A stretch of DNA of 64,000 nt from Pseudomonas pseudonitroreducens (GTDB lineage Bacteria; Pseudomonadota; Gammaproteobacteria; Pseudomonadales; Pseudomonadaceae): positions 248,001 to 312,000 of the forward strand of contig NZ_BQHJ01000001.1 in NCBI RefSeq assembly GCF_021603645.1. Reading direction: 5' to 3'. Positions 35,450-44,836 of the stretch are shown in pieces. The translations under genes and the position numbers were made by a program. The notes under the pieces were generated by a model. That model did not search any database. It worked only from the letters and a program-made list of their open reading frames with translations, and was not told the DNA's origin. Positions within the stretch are counted from its first letter, which is position 1; the number at the start of each line of letters is the position of its first letter.

Positions 35450-36301
35450 ATGCTGAGCGCGGAACTGAAAGCGTTCTACCGGGTGGCGAAGCTGGGCAGC
35501 ATCACCCAGGCGGCAAAGAAACTCGGTCTCAGCCAGCCGACCGTGACCACCCAGATCCGCAACCTGGAAAGCCAGTACGCGGTGGAGCTGTTCTATCGCG
35601 GCGGCCGTCGCCTGACCCTGAGCGACGAGGGCACGCGCCTGCTGCCGATGGTCGAGGCGCTGCTGCAGCAGGAGGCCGACATCGAGTTCTACCTGCGCAA
35701 TTGCGGGCAGATGCAGGGCGCGTTGCGCATCGGCGCCACCTCTCCTTATTACGTGCTCGGGCTGATCAAGACATTTCGCGAACGCTTCCCGCAGATCGAG
35801 GTGTCGGTGGAAATCGGCAACTCCCAGCAGGTGCTCGAGTCGCTCATCGAGTGCCGGGTCGACCTGGCGGCGTCTTCGCAGCAGGTGGACGACGCGCGCC
35901 TGACCCGCGTGGTGCTGGGCAGCGATCCGCTGGTACTGGCGGTACATCGCAGCCACCCGCTGGCGGCGCTGCAGTCGGTCAGCCTGGGTGATCTGCGCCA
36001 GCATTGCCTGCTGATGCGCGAGGCGGGCTCCACCACACGGCAGTTGACCGAAGCGATGTTGCAGCAGGCGGGCGTGGTGCCGGCCTCGATGCTGGAGATC
36101 GGCAGCCGCGAGTCGATCCGCGAGGCGGTGATCCGCAACCTGGGCGTGAGCATCATCGCCCGCCAGGAGGTACCGGATAACCCGCAGTTGTGCGTGCTGG
36201 AGATCAAGGGCGCGAGCCTGATCGACGAGTACCTGTATTGCCTGAAGGATCGGCGGCAGGCGCGCTTGCCGAGTGCGTTTCTGGCGTTGGCGCAGGCATA
36301 G
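35450..36301 (+). CDS. LysR-family regulator, probably of aminoethylphosphonate uptake
   Basis: 283 residues from ATG 35450 (AAGGCGG upstream); the frame is open further to 35330, but those residues do not fit the family. The winged helix is at 1-60: LSAELKAFYRVAKLGSITQA, SQPTVTTQIRNLESQ, and the substrate domain follows from about 85 (LRIGATSPYYVLGLIKTFRE). It resembles the LysR group that accompanies 2-aminoethylphosphonate genes, and such transport genes lie downstream on the same strand. However, 790 bases of repeats separate them, so the link is inference. It is divergent from the wecB operon with 256 bases between starts. Confidence 0.85.
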   Translation: MLSAELKAFYRVAKLGSITQAAKKLGLSQPTVTTQIRNLESQYAVELFYRGGRRLTLSDEGTRLLPMVEALLQQEADIEFYLRNCGQMQGALRIGATSPYYVLGLIKTFRERFPQIEVSVEIGNSQQVLESLIECRVDLAASSQQVDDARLTRVVLGSDPLVLAVHRSHPLAALQSVSLGDLRQHCLLMREAGSTTRQLTEAMLQQAGVVPASMLEIGSRESIREAVIRNLGVSIIARQEVPDNPQLCVLEIKGASLIDEYLYCLKDRRQARLPSAFLALAQA

Positions 36302-36356
36302 AACCGATTCCCTTGTAGGAGCAACTGTCTTTTCCTGGGGAGTCCGTACCAATGCC

Positions 36357-36486
36357 CCCCTCACCCCAGCCCTGGCTGCGCGCCCCGCTCCTCAGGGAGA
36401 GGGAGCAGCCCGAGCCGGCTGGCGCCGAAGATTCATCCTGCACCGAACGGTCCCCTCTCCCCCTGGGAGAGGGTTAGGGTGAGGGT
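36357..36486. repeat. Pyrimidine/purine-rich inverted repeat
   Basis: CCCTCACCCCAGCCCT at the left end and GGGTTAGGGTGAGGG at the right end are near-complements, with GGGAGAGGGAGC and CCCTCTCCCCC pieces between. This is the CCCTCACCCTAACCCTCTCCC-type repeat I know from other Pseudomonas. Confidence 0.65.
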
Positions 36487-36836
36487 TGAGCGGTGCACGG
36501 ACCGATCAGGCACAAGCGGGCCATGCCCGCGATCCGTCGGTAGGGCCGACGCTTTCTTTTGCTCTGGTGTTGCAGGATTGCTGCGTTGGCTTGGGTGTTC
36601 CAGCGCTGCTTCGGCGTACGCGTGTACTTTGTCTTTCGCCCCCTCGGGCGACCTCCTTTGGCAAACCACGGATGGCCGCCCCACCCAAAGGAAGCAAAGG
36701 TCTTGCCCCGGACATCCGGTTTTTCGCTTAGGCGAAAAATACCCTCGTTGAACGGGGCGGTCCGGAGTGTGTGGGCGCTTCTCTGGAAGTCGTCCAAGTG
36801 CGGAGCCAGAACCGGAGCGCGAAGCATGCATTTCCT

Positions 36837-36906
36837 GTAGGAGCGAGCTTGCTCGCGAACCTGCACGGCACGGTGCCCGGCGGTTCGCGAGCAAGCTCGC
36901 TCCTAC
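36837..36906. repeat. REP pair (REPIN)
   Basis: 24-base half sites beginning GTAGGAGCGAGCTTGCTC at 36837 and its exact complement at 36883-36906, with 22 bases between. Perfect arms. Confidence 0.9.
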
Positions 36907-37091
36907 AAGTCGGCTCAAGTACGGGGCCATCTACGAAAATTTTTTCGCCCCCATACCCAAATCTGCCTATGGATCTATCGGTGCACTTGGCCCTTTAGCA
37001 ATAGTGCCGTCGCAATCCATCCCTAGCATGGACCTCGTTCCTTCACGCCGCGGCACACGCAGCGTGGACCACAAGAAAACGAGGTACCGCC

Positions 37092-38147
37092 ATGCATCCC
37101 ACCATCGCCGGCACGCCGCTCAGCGTGCGCCACATCCGCAAGCGTTTCGGCCAGTTCGTCGCTCTCGACGGCGTGTCGCTGGACGTCAAGGCCGGTGAGC
37201 TGGTCTGCCTGCTCGGGCCCTCCGGTTGTGGCAAGACCACGCTGCTGCGCTGCATCGCCGGTCTCGAACAACAGGACGACGGCAGCCTGCACCTGGGCGA
37301 GCGTGACGTGTCGAAGCTGCCGCCGCAGGCGCGGGACTACGGCATCCTGTTCCAGTCCTATGCGCTGTTCCCCAACCTCACGGTGGAGCAGAACATTGCC
37401 TATGGCCTGACCAACGCGAGCAAGGAAGAAGCCCGCCGTCGTGTCGCCGAGATGCTTGAATTGGTCGGCCTGACCGGCAGCGAGAAGAAGTACCCCGGCC
37501 AGCTCTCCGGCGGCCAGCAGCAGCGCGTCGCCATGGCCCGCGCGCTGGCGCCGAGCCCGTCGCTGCTGCTGCTCGACGAGCCGATGTCGGCGCTCGACGC
37601 CCGTGTCCGCGAGCATCTGTGTGGCGAGCTGCGCCAGTTGCAGAAGAGCCTGGGCATCACCACCGTGATGGTCACCCACAACCAGGACGAGGCCATGCTG
37701 ATGGCCGATCGCATCGCGGTGATGAACCACGGGCGCATCGAGCAATACGGCACCGCCCAGGAGATCTACAGCACCCCGAGCACGCCCTTCGTCGCCGAGT
37801 TCGTCGGCCAGGGCAACTGGCTGCCCTTCGAGCGCGGCAGCGACGGCCATGCCCGTGTCGGCAGCCTCAACCTGCGCCTGCACAGTCAGGCGCAGAGCGC
37901 CTCGGGCCGGCTGTTCTGCCGCCCGGAAGCGATCAGCGTGAACCCTGCCGTACACCAGGAAAACCTGTTCCGCGCGCAGATCCGCGAGATCACCTTCCTC
38001 GGCAACCGCTGCCGCATGAGCTTCGAGCTGGAACAACTGCCGGGCCATGCGCTGCTCGCCGAGCTGGCGCCCGAGGACATGCCGCGCCTGGGCACCCCGG
38101 ATATCTGGGTGTCGTTGCCGCCGCGCAGCCTGCAGGTGTTCGCCTGA
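37092..38147 (+). CDS. ABC transporter ATPase, 2-aminoethylphosphonate type
   Basis: 351 residues. Walker [12 protein letters not shown] (about 43-53), Q-loop [13 protein letters not shown], signature [15 protein letters not shown], Walker [14 protein letters not shown]-loop [10 protein letters not shown], and a C-terminal TOBE-type regulatory domain from about residue 245 ([26 protein letters not shown]). Such ATPases feed spermidine/putrescine-, iron- and phosphonate-type importers. The downstream permease fused from two halves, the binding protein and the HpnW-type oxidase match the putative 2-aminoethylphosphonate set (PhnT2-type; called AepV in P. putida as I recall). It ends one base before the permease ATG. 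Confidence 0.88.
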   Translation: MHPTIAGTPLSVRHIRKRFGQFVALDGVSLDVKAGELVCLLGPSGCGKTTLLRCIAGLEQQDDGSLHLGERDVSKLPPQARDYGILFQSYALFPNLTVEQNIAYGLTNASKEEARRRVAEMLELVGLTGSEKKYPGQLSGGQQQRVAMARALAPSPSLLLLDEPMSALDARVREHLCGELRQLQKSLGITTVMVTHNQDEAMLMADRIAVMNHGRIEQYGTAQEIYSTPSTPFVAEFVGQGNWLPFERGSDGHARVGSLNLRLHSQAQSASGRLFCRPEAISVNPAVHQENLFRAQIREITFLGNRCRMSFELEQLPGHALLAELAPEDMPRLGTPDIWVSLPPRSLQVFA

Positions 38148-38148
38148 A

Positions 38149-39864
38149 ATGGAAGCCGTGGTGAAGCACAGCCCGACGCTGTCCGTCGGCAAGATTCGCG
38201 GCGATCTGGGTGATCGCCTGTTCGTCCGTGGCGGTAAGTACCTGCTGCTGGTCCTGCTCACCCTTGCGGTACTGATGCCGCTGCTGGCCATCTTCTGGCG
38301 CGGCTTCAGCGGCGAGGCGGGGCAGGGCGGCGGCCTGGCGGCCATGGGCGAGCTGCTGCGCAGCGACAACTTCCACTGGCTGCTGGGCAACAGCCTGAAG
38401 GTCTCGGTCAGCGTGGCGTGCATCGTCGTGCCGGCGGCCTATCTGTTCGCCTACGCGCTGCAACGCACGCTGATCCCGGCCAAGGGCCTGTGGCGCGGGA
38501 TTTCCCTGTTGCCGCTGCTGGCGCCGTCGATGCTGCCGGGTATCGCGCTGATCTACCTGTTCGGCAACCAGGGCCTGCTGCGCCACCTGCTGCCGGACAA
38601 CATCTACGGCTTCTGGGGCATCGTCCTCGGCGAGGCGATCTACACCTTCCCCCATGCGCTGATGATCCTCTTGTCCGCTCTGTCGCTGGCCGATGCGCGC
38701 CTGTTCGACGCTGCCTCCAGCATGGGCGCCGGCCCGTGGAAAGCCTTCCGCAGCATCACCTGGCCGGCCTCGCGGCAGGGTGTGTTCGCCGCCTTCTGCC
38801 TGGTGTTCACCCTGACCATCACCGACTTCGGCGTGCCGGTCGTGGTGGGCGGTGATTACCAGGTGCTGGCGCTGGAGGCCTACAAGGCGGTGGTCGGCCA
38901 GCAGCAGTTCGGCCGTGGCGCGCAGATCGGCATGATCCTCCTGCTGCCGGCGCTGCTCAGCTTCGCCGTGGACACCTGGCTGCGCCGTCGCCAGGGCGAT
39001 GCCATGAGCGGCCGCGCGCAGGTCTATCACCCGAAGCCGTCGCGCCGCCGTGATGCCGCCTTCCTCGCCATCGTCGTGCTGATCAGCGCGGTATTGCTGG
39101 GCGTGCTGGGCATGGCCGTGTACTCCTCGTTGGTGAAGTTCTGGCCCTATAACCTGTCGCTGTCGCTGAACCACTACGACTTCAACACCACCGCCGGCGG
39201 TGGCTGGCTGGCCTACCGCAACAGCCTGACCATGGCCGTGTGCACCGCGATCATCGGCAGCGCGCTGATCTTCACCGGCGCCTACCTGATCGAGAAGACC
39301 CGCGAGCAGCGCTGGCTCAGCCAACTGCTGCGCATGCTCTGCTTCGTGCCGATGGCCGTGCCGGGCCTCGTGCTGGGCCTGGGCTACGTGTTCTTCTTCA
39401 ACCTGCCGGGCAACCCGCTGCATGTGTTCTACGGCAGCATGGCGCTGCTGGTGGTGTGCACCATCGCCCACTACCTGACCACCGCGCAGATGACCGCCAC
39501 CGCCGCGCTGCGCCAGCTCGACGGCGAGTTCGAGGCCGCCGCGCTGTCGCTGAAGATGCCGCTGTGGCGCCACTACCTGCGCGTCACCGTGCCGATCTGC
39601 CTGCCGGCGCTGCTGGATATCACCCGCTACCTGTTCGTCTCGGCGATGACCACGGTCTCTGCGGCGATCTTCCTCTATAACCCGGACACCATCCTCGCCG
39701 CCGTCGCCGTGCTGAACATGGACGACTCCGGCAACGTCGGCGGCGCCGCCGCCATGTCCACCCTGATCCTGCTCACCTCCGCGGCCGTGTCGCTGCTGCT
39801 GGCCGGCGCCTCGCGCGGCCTGCTGCGCCGCTCCCAGGCCTGGAGGAAGGGCGCGAACCCGTAA
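38149..39864 (+). CDS. ABC transporter permease, two fused halves, 2-aminoethylphosphonate type
   Basis: 571 residues from ATG 38149, immediately after the ATPase stop (TGAAATG). Two BindingProtein-dependent permease halves of about six helices each can be seen: the first EAA-like loop is AASSMGAGPWKAFRSITWPA (about 180-200), the second is AALSLKMPLWRHYLRVTVPI (about 465-485). Such single-chain permeases are typical of iron and of the PhnU2/AepW-type aminoethylphosphonate importers. The gene neighbourhood decides for the latter. Inner membrane. Confidence 0.87.
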   Translation: MEAVVKHSPTLSVGKIRGDLGDRLFVRGGKYLLLVLLTLAVLMPLLAIFWRGFSGEAGQGGGLAAMGELLRSDNFHWLLGNSLKVSVSVACIVVPAAYLFAYALQRTLIPAKGLWRGISLLPLLAPSMLPGIALIYLFGNQGLLRHLLPDNIYGFWGIVLGEAIYTFPHALMILLSALSLADARLFDAASSMGAGPWKAFRSITWPASRQGVFAAFCLVFTLTITDFGVPVVVGGDYQVLALEAYKAVVGQQQFGRGAQIGMILLLPALLSFAVDTWLRRRQGDAMSGRAQVYHPKPSRRRDAAFLAIVVLISAVLLGVLGMAVYSSLVKFWPYNLSLSLNHYDFNTTAGGGWLAYRNSLTMAVCTAIIGSALIFTGAYLIEKTREQRWLSQLLRMLCFVPMAVPGLVLGLGYVFFFNLPGNPLHVFYGSMALLVVCTIAHYLTTAQMTATAALRQLDGEFEAAALSLKMPLWRHYLRVTVPICLPALLDITRYLFVSAMTTVSAAIFLYNPDTILAAVAVLNMDDSGNVGGAAAMSTLILLTSAAVSLLLAGASRGLLRRSQAWRKGANP

Positions 39865-39958
39865 CACCGCTGGACGCTGTCGCCCCCGTTTCGGCGAGGG
39901 CTCAACCCCTGACAACACCCGCCCCGCGCGGGGAAAAAACACTGCCAAGGAGCTCCAC

Positions 39959-40984
39959 ATGTTCAAACGTCTTGCCCTCGCCGCCGCCGTGGTTGCCGGT
40001 TTCGCCGCCCAGGTCCACGCCGCCGACACCGAACTGACCGTCTACACCGCTCTGGAACCGGAGCAACTGACCGCCTACAAGCAGGCCTTCGAAGCCGAGA
40101 ACCCGGACATCAAGATCAAGTGGGTGCGCGACTCCACCGGCATCGTCACCGCCAAGCTGCTGGCCGAGAAGGACCGCCCGCAGGCCGACGCCGTGTGGGG
40201 CCTGGCCGCTTCCAGCCTGGCCATCCTCGACCAGCAGGGCATGCTGGAGAAGTACGCGCCCAAGCACCTGGACGCCATCGGCAAGAACTACCGCGACCCG
40301 GCCAACCCGCCGGCGTGGGTCGGCATGGACGTCTGGGCCGCGACCATCTGCTTCAACACCGTCGAGGCCGAGAAGCTGGGCCTGGAGAAACCGGTGAGCT
40401 GGCAGGACCTGACCAAGCCGGAATACAAGGGCAAGATCGTCATGCCCAACCCGGCATCCTCCGGCACCGGCTTCCTCGACGTTTCCGCCTGGCTGCAGAC
40501 CTTCGGCGAGAAGCAGGGCTGGGCCTACATGGATGCCCTGCACGAGAACATCGGCCAGTACGTCCACTCCGGCTCCAAGCCGTGCAAGCTGGCCGCCGCC
40601 GGCGAATTCCCGATCGGCATCTCCTTCGAGTACCCAGCCGTGCAGCTCAAGCGCCAGGGCGCGCCGCTGGACATCGTCCTGCCGAAGGAAGGCCTGGGCT
40701 GGGAAATCGAAGCCACCGGCATCGTCAAGGGTACCCAGCATGAAGCCGCGGCGAAGAAACTCGCCGACTTCTCCGCCAGCCCGAAGGCCATGGAACTGTA
40801 CAAGGAAAACTTCGCCGTGCTGGCCCAGCCGGGCATTGCCAAGCCGCAGACCGAACTGCCGGCCGACTACGAGCAGCGCCTGATCAAGAACGACTTCGCC
40901 TGGGCCTCGAAGAACCGCGACGAGATCCTCGCCGAGTGGCGCAAGCGCTATGACGGCAAGTCGGAGAAAGTGGCGCAGAAGTAA
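39959..40984 (+). CDS. Periplasmic substrate-binding protein, 2-aminoethylphosphonate type
   Basis: 341 residues; signal peptide MFKRLALAAAVVAGFAAQVHA. The mature part is a class of ferric/phosphonate binding proteins: TELTVYTALEPEQLTAYKQA, the DVWAATICFNTVEAEKLG block, NPASSGTGFLDVSAWLQTFG and IGISFEYPAVQLKRQGAPLD. The iron-binding twin tyrosines of FbpA are not evident. This fits the PhnS2/AepX group that binds 2-aminoethylphosphonate. AAGGAGCTCCAC precedes the ATG, and a CCCCGCGCGGGG palindrome at 39922-39933 stands just before it and may stabilise this, the most abundant, part of the message. Confidence 0.87.
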   Translation: MFKRLALAAAVVAGFAAQVHAADTELTVYTALEPEQLTAYKQAFEAENPDIKIKWVRDSTGIVTAKLLAEKDRPQADAVWGLAASSLAILDQQGMLEKYAPKHLDAIGKNYRDPANPPAWVGMDVWAATICFNTVEAEKLGLEKPVSWQDLTKPEYKGKIVMPNPASSGTGFLDVSAWLQTFGEKQGWAYMDALHENIGQYVHSGSKPCKLAAAGEFPIGISFEYPAVQLKRQGAPLDIVLPKEGLGWEIEATGIVKGTQHEAAAKKLADFSASPKAMELYKENFAVLAQPGIAKPQTELPADYEQRLIKNDFAWASKNRDEILAEWRKRYDGKSEKVAQK

Positions 40985-40992
40985 GCGCCTGA

Positions 40993-41018
40993 GCCCTCTT
41001 CCCGCGTCGGAAGAGGGC
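40993..41018 (+). terminator. Stable hairpin after the binding-protein gene
   Basis: Perfect 10-bp arms GCCCTCTTCC and GGAAGAGGGC with a 6-base loop, no U-tract. Likely protects the 3' end of the binding-protein message or attenuates transcription into the oxidase gene. Confidence 0.4.
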
Positions 41019-41122
41019 GCTGTGCCGGCGCTGCCTTGGCGCCGGCGCGGCTACCCCGTCAGACCTTCGCCCCACGCGCCTTCACGGCCGTGGCGAGGGC
41101 ATCTCGCAAGAAGGATTTCCCC

Positions 41123-42253
41123 ATGACCCACACCCACTGCGACGTCGCCATCGTCGGCGCCGGCATCCTCGGCCTTTCCCACGCCTACGCCGCTGCTTGC
41201 CGCGGCCTGTCCGTGCGTGTCTTCGAGCGCACCGCCACGCCACTGGGCGCCTCGGTACGCAACTTCGGCCAGGCGCTGGTTACCGGCCAGCCGCCGGGCG
41301 TGATGTCCGCGCTGGCCCGCGCCAGCCGGCCGATCTGGGCGCAGTGGGCGGAAGGCGCCGGGTTCTCCCTGCGGCGCAACGGTTCCTTGCTGTTCGCCCG
41401 CACCGAGGCCGAGGAGCATCTGCTGGAAGCCTTCTGCGCCGGCCGCGCGAAGGAGCTGGAATACCGCGTGGGCCTGCTGCGCGGCAGCGAGCTGAACGAC
41501 CTCTACCAGGGCCACTTCCGCCATCACCGTGCCGCGCTGCTGGGCTTCGACGACCAGCAGTTGTACTCCCGCGAAGCGCTGCCAAGCCTGATCGATTACC
41601 TGCGCCGCGAGCACGGCGTGGCGTTCCATTTCTCCACCCTGGTGCGTGACGTCGACAGCGGCGTGTTGCGCACCACGGCGGGCAGCTTCACCGCCGGGCA
41701 GGTGATCGTCTGCTCCGGTCACGACTACCAGACGCTGCTGGCCGAGGTCATCGCGCCGCTGCAGCCGCAGGTGTGCCGCCTGCAAATGCTGCGTGCCCGC
41801 CCGCAGGTCGATTTCGGCCTCGCCCACTCGATCCTCACCGGCCTGAGTTGCGTGCACTACGGTGCCTTTGCCGACCTGCCCGAGGCCGACGCGGTGCGTG
41901 AGCAGATTCGCCGCGAGACGCCGGAACTGGAAGAGCAGGGTATCCACCTGCTGGTCAGCCCGACGCCCCATGGCGAGCTGATCATCGGCGACTCCCACCA
42001 TTACGGCAGCGACGCCGCGCCGTTCAATGCCGAGGCGGTGGACAGACTCATGCTGGAACTGGCCGAGGACACTCTCGGAATGCGCGTGGAAGTGGTCGAG
42101 CGCTGGCAGGGCGTCTACGGCTCGCGCGGGCCGGGGCCGTTCTCGGTGCTGCAGGCCGCCGACGGCATCACCGCCGTGCTGATGCACACCGGTGTCGGCA
42201 TGAGCATCGGCCCGGCGCTGGGCGAGCGCACCGTGGCGGCGCTGTTTGGCTGA
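41123..42253 (+). CDS. FAD-dependent oxidoreductase, HpnW-type, aminophosphonate-linked
   Basis: 376 residues from ATG 41123 (AGAAGGATTTCCCC upstream); the frame extends to 41036 but without a ribosome site. The N-terminal dinucleotide-binding motif is VAIVGAGILGLSHAYAAACR, and the C-terminus has WQGVYGSRGPGPF and TGVGMSIGPALGER, the DAO-type FAD closure. The family (TIGR03364 type, HpnW) is found with aminoethylphosphonate transporters. I recall biochemical work assigning it oxidation of N-methylated aminoethylphosphonate to phosphonoacetaldehyde, but I am not certain of the details. Neither phnW, phnX nor phnA follows in this window, so the fate of the product is not encoded here. Confidence 0.85.
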   Translation: MTHTHCDVAIVGAGILGLSHAYAAACRGLSVRVFERTATPLGASVRNFGQALVTGQPPGVMSALARASRPIWAQWAEGAGFSLRRNGSLLFARTEAEEHLLEAFCAGRAKELEYRVGLLRGSELNDLYQGHFRHHRAALLGFDDQQLYSREALPSLIDYLRREHGVAFHFSTLVRDVDSGVLRTTAGSFTAGQVIVCSGHDYQTLLAEVIAPLQPQVCRLQMLRARPQVDFGLAHSILTGLSCVHYGAFADLPEADAVREQIRRETPELEEQGIHLLVSPTPHGELIIGDSHHYGSDAAPFNAEAVDRLMLELAEDTLGMRVEVVERWQGVYGSRGPGPFSVLQAADGITAVLMHTGVGMSIGPALGERTVAALFG

Positions 42254-42327
42254 GGTCTGTCACATGGCTGTCATCCGTCGTTCATGGGCCTCTGATAACA
42301 CCAGAGGGCGGGCGTGAGCTGCTCTTC

Positions 42328-42391
42328 GTAGGAGCGAGCTTGCTCGCGAACAGTCCGTGCCGTGCGGGTTCGCGAGCAAGCTCGCTCCTAC
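42328..42391. repeat. REP pair (REPIN)
   Basis: Half site at 42328-42351 and exact complement at 42368-42391 with 16 bases between. It lies between the oxidase and transporter genes, so it may also work as an mRNA end. Confidence 0.9.
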
Positions 42392-42438
42392 AGGGCCGGT
42401 TTCAAGTCCGCAATCCGGCCTCAAGAACCGCAGCCTTC

Positions 42439-43461
42439 ATGAACCACAGCATCGTCCAGAGCCATCAGGATTCCGATCTGTTCGGTCTCCTCTATGGCTT
42501 CAGCTTCCGTCCCGGCCAGCCCGGCCTGGAAATCGACTCGCCCACCGCGCTGCAGCGCCTGCAGGAGCCGCGCGCGGCGGATGAGTTTCTCTGGTTGCAC
42601 CTGAACCTGGCGCACGCGGCCTGCGAGCGCTGGATGAAGTCGCACCTGGAACTGCCCGACTACTTCTTCGAGACCCTCCGCGAAGGTTCGCGCTCCACTC
42701 GCATCGAGCATGTCGACGGTGCGCTGCTGGCAGTGGTCAACGACGTGGTCTTCGACTTCAGCAGCCGCATGTCCTCGGACGTCGCCACGCTGTGGGTCTG
42801 CGCCCGTGGCCGCGTGCTGGTGACGGCCCGCGCGCAGCCGCTGCGCTCGGTGGATACGCTGCGTTCTTCGGTGAAGCACGGCGAGAGCTTCAACTCGCCG
42901 CTGGAGCTGCTGGTCCACCTGCTGCGCGACCAGGGCGAAATCCTCACCCGCATCGTCCGCGAGACCAGCATCAGCGTCGACCGCATCGAGGACCAGCTGT
43001 TGTCCTCGCGCCTCTCCGCCAGCCGCGCCGACCTGGGCGGCATGCGCCGGGTGCTGGTGCGCCTGCAACGCCTGCTGGCGCTGGAGCCGGGCTCGCTGAT
43101 GCGCCTGCTCAATCGCCCACCGCTGTGGCTGAAGGACGACGACGTGCGCGTGCTGCGCGAGGCCACCGAGGAATTCTCCCTGGTGATCAACGACCTCACC
43201 GCGCTGGGCGAACGCATCAAGCTGCTGCAGGAAGAGATCGCCGCGAAGATCAACGAGCAGAGCAACCGCACGCTGTTCACCCTCACCGTGGTCACGGTGC
43301 TGGCGCTGCCGATCAACATCATCGCCGGCTTCTTCGGCATGAACGTCGGCGGCATTCCCTTCTCCAGCGACCCGGAAGGATTCTGGATTCTGGTGGTGCT
43401 GGTGGCGAGCTTCACCGGCCTGGCCGGGCGCTGGGCGTTTCGCAAGCGCGACGATTACTGA
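42439..43461 (+). CDS. CorA-family transporter, ZntB-like
   Basis: 340 residues from ATG 42439; a longer frame from 42340 runs through the REP sequence and is not coding. The N-terminal cytosolic funnel is acidic and helical. The pore helix and second membrane helix are at about 280-335: LTVVTVLALPINIIAGFFGM, the GMN signature in FFGMNVGGIPF, and ILVVLVASFTGLAGRWAF. Loop composition after GMN (VGGIPFSSDPEGF) is closer to ZntB zinc exporters/importers than to CorA magnesium channels. Direction and metal cannot be decided from sequence. Inner membrane pentamer by family. Confidence 0.85.
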   Translation: MNHSIVQSHQDSDLFGLLYGFSFRPGQPGLEIDSPTALQRLQEPRAADEFLWLHLNLAHAACERWMKSHLELPDYFFETLREGSRSTRIEHVDGALLAVVNDVVFDFSSRMSSDVATLWVCARGRVLVTARAQPLRSVDTLRSSVKHGESFNSPLELLVHLLRDQGEILTRIVRETSISVDRIEDQLLSSRLSASRADLGGMRRVLVRLQRLLALEPGSLMRLLNRPPLWLKDDDVRVLREATEEFSLVINDLTALGERIKLLQEEIAAKINEQSNRTLFTLTVVTVLALPINIIAGFFGMNVGGIPFSSDPEGFWILVVLVASFTGLAGRWAFRKRDDY

Positions 43462-43487
43462 CCGTTCGGCAGCGATGTTGAGATATG

Positions 43488-43571
43488 CGTAGGAGCGGAC
43501 TCCGTCCGCGATCGATTTCCGGCTGCTCCGAGCTGGCCGGCAGCACATCGCGGACGGAGTCCGCTCCTACG
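43488..43571. repeat. Large palindrome with perfect 25-bp arms
   Basis: The left arm 43488-43512 starts CGTAGGAGCGGACTCCGTCC and its exact complement is 43547-43571, with a 34-base spacer. It shares only the outer GTAGGAGCG with the REP family above, so it is a second palindrome class. Confidence 0.9.
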
Positions 43572-43594
43572 TTCGGGCCAAACCTCGCCCAGGC

Positions 43595-43620
43595 AAAAAA
43601 GACCGGCTCACAGGCCGGTC
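43595..43620 (-). terminator. Terminator of the phhABC operon
   Basis: Arms GACCGGC and GCCGGTC around a 6-base loop, followed on the minus strand by TTTTTT. Confidence 0.9.
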
Positions 43621-43639
43621 GAGGGGGAAGAAAACGGCG

Positions 43640-44836
43640 TCAGCGGCAGACGCGGGCGATGGCTGCCGCCAGGTGGTCCAGGCGCTCGCCGTCGAGCCCG
43701 GCGATGTTGGCGCGGCCGCTGCTGACCAGGTAGATGCTGTGTTCTTCGCGCAGGATGCGCACCTGCTCGGCCTGCAGGCCGGTGTAGGAGAACATCCCGC
43801 GCTGGATGGCGATGTGCGCGAAACGCTCCGCCAGCCCATGGGGCCGCAGCGCTTCCACCAGCCCGATGCGCAGCTCGGCGATGCGCCCGCGCATGCCGTC
43901 CAGTTCGGCCAGCCACAGGTTCTTCAGCTCCGGATCGCCGAGGATGGTGGCGACCACTTCGGCGCCGTGGGCTGGCGGGGTGGACCACAGGTTGCGGGCG
44001 AACAGCGCCAACTGGCTACGGATATCGGTGAGCTTGTCGGCGTTCTCGGCGCAGACGATCAGCGCGCCGACGCGGTCGCGGTAGAGGCCGAAGTTCTTCG
44101 AGCAGGAGCTGGTGATCAGCACTTCCGGCAAGCTCTCGGCCAGCAGGCGTACGGAATACGCGTCCTCCTCCAGCCCATCGCCCAGGCCCTGGTAGGCGAA
44201 GTCCAGCAGCGGCAGCAGCTCGCGGCGGCGGACGATCTCCAGCACCCGCTGCCACTGCGCGTGATCCAGGTCGAAGCCGGTGGGGTTGTGGCAGCAGGCG
44301 TGCAGCAGCACCACGTCGCCCTGGGGGATTTTCTCCAGCATGGCGAACATGGCCTCCGCGTCGAGGCGGTTGTCCGCGCCGACGTAGGGGTAATGCTTGA
44401 TCGGCACGCCGGCAGCGGCGAACAGGGTTTCGTGGATCGGCCAGGTCGGGTCGCTCAGCCAGATATTTTTCCCCGGCAGGCAATGCGCGATGAACTCCGC
44501 CGCCAGGCGCAGGGCGCCAGTGCCGCCGGGAGTCTGCGTAGCGTCGGCACGCGAGTCGGCCAGCAGCGGTGAGGTAACGCCCAGCACCAGCTCGCACAGG
44601 CGCGCGGCGAACAGCGCGTCGCCATGGCTGCCGACGTAGCTCTTGGTGGTCTCGCTATCCACCAGGCGCTGTTCGGCGAGCTTCACCGCGCGCGGGATCG
44701 GCGTGAGGCCCTGGGCGTCCTTGTAGACGCCCACGCCAAGGTCGAGCCGCGCGGGGTTGGGGTCCGCCCGATAGGCTTCGAGCAGGCCCAGGATCGGGTC
44801 GCCCGGTACGCGGGTGACCTTGGCGAAATGGCTCAT
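43640..44836 (-). CDS. phhC: Aromatic amino acid aminotransferase
   Basis: 398 residues from ATG 44836. Class I PLP aminotransferase of the TyrB/AspC type that converts phenylalanine or tyrosine to the 2-oxo acid. Seen: [21 protein letters not shown] at the start in parts, [22 protein letters not shown], the PLP lysine in [15 protein letters not shown] near residue 245, and the substrate arginine in SGRANIAGL near the end. It is the third gene of phhABC and overlaps phhB by 4 bases; the terminator follows. Confidence 0.94.
   Translation of the reverse strand: MSHFAKVTRVPGDPILGLLEAYRADPNPARLDLGVGVYKDAQGLTPIPRAVKLAEQRLVDSETTKSYVGSHGDALFAARLCELVLGVTSPLLADSRADATQTPGGTGALRLAAEFIAHCLPGKNIWLSDPTWPIHETLFAAAGVPIKHYPYVGADNRLDAEAMFAMLEKIPQGDVVLLHACCHNPTGFDLDHAQWQRVLEIVRRRELLPLLDFAYQGLGDGLEEDAYSVRLLAESLPEVLITSSCSKNFGLYRDRVGALIVCAENADKLTDIRSQLALFARNLWSTPPAHGAEVVATILGDPELKNLWLAELDGMRGRIAELRIGLVEALRPHGLAERFAHIAIQRGMFSYTGLQAEQVRILREEHSIYLVSSGRANIAGLDGERLDHLAAAIARVCR

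Larger units (their letters stand above)
36302..37091. other. 790-base intergenic mosaic of repeats, no gene
   Basis: Contains, in order: a G/C-rich inverted repeat (36357-36486), a segment 36487-36830 with short frames only and no ribosome sites, a perfect hairpin TTTTTCGC/GCGAAAAA at 36720-36739, a REP pair at 36837-36906, and a final A/T-rich stretch (36935-37010) that probably holds the promoter for the transporter genes. Similar junk frames occur in intergenic regions of many Pseudomonas genomes. The gene at 37092 starts behind AACGAGGTACCGCC. Confidence 0.75.

Noticed and set aside
36433-36930. Several overlapping short frames in both directions
   Set aside because: They run through REP and other repeats (residue strings such as LASKLAPT are REP translations).
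37990-40029. 679-codon minus-strand frame
   Set aside because: Antisense to the permease and binding-protein genes, which have clear motifs and starts.
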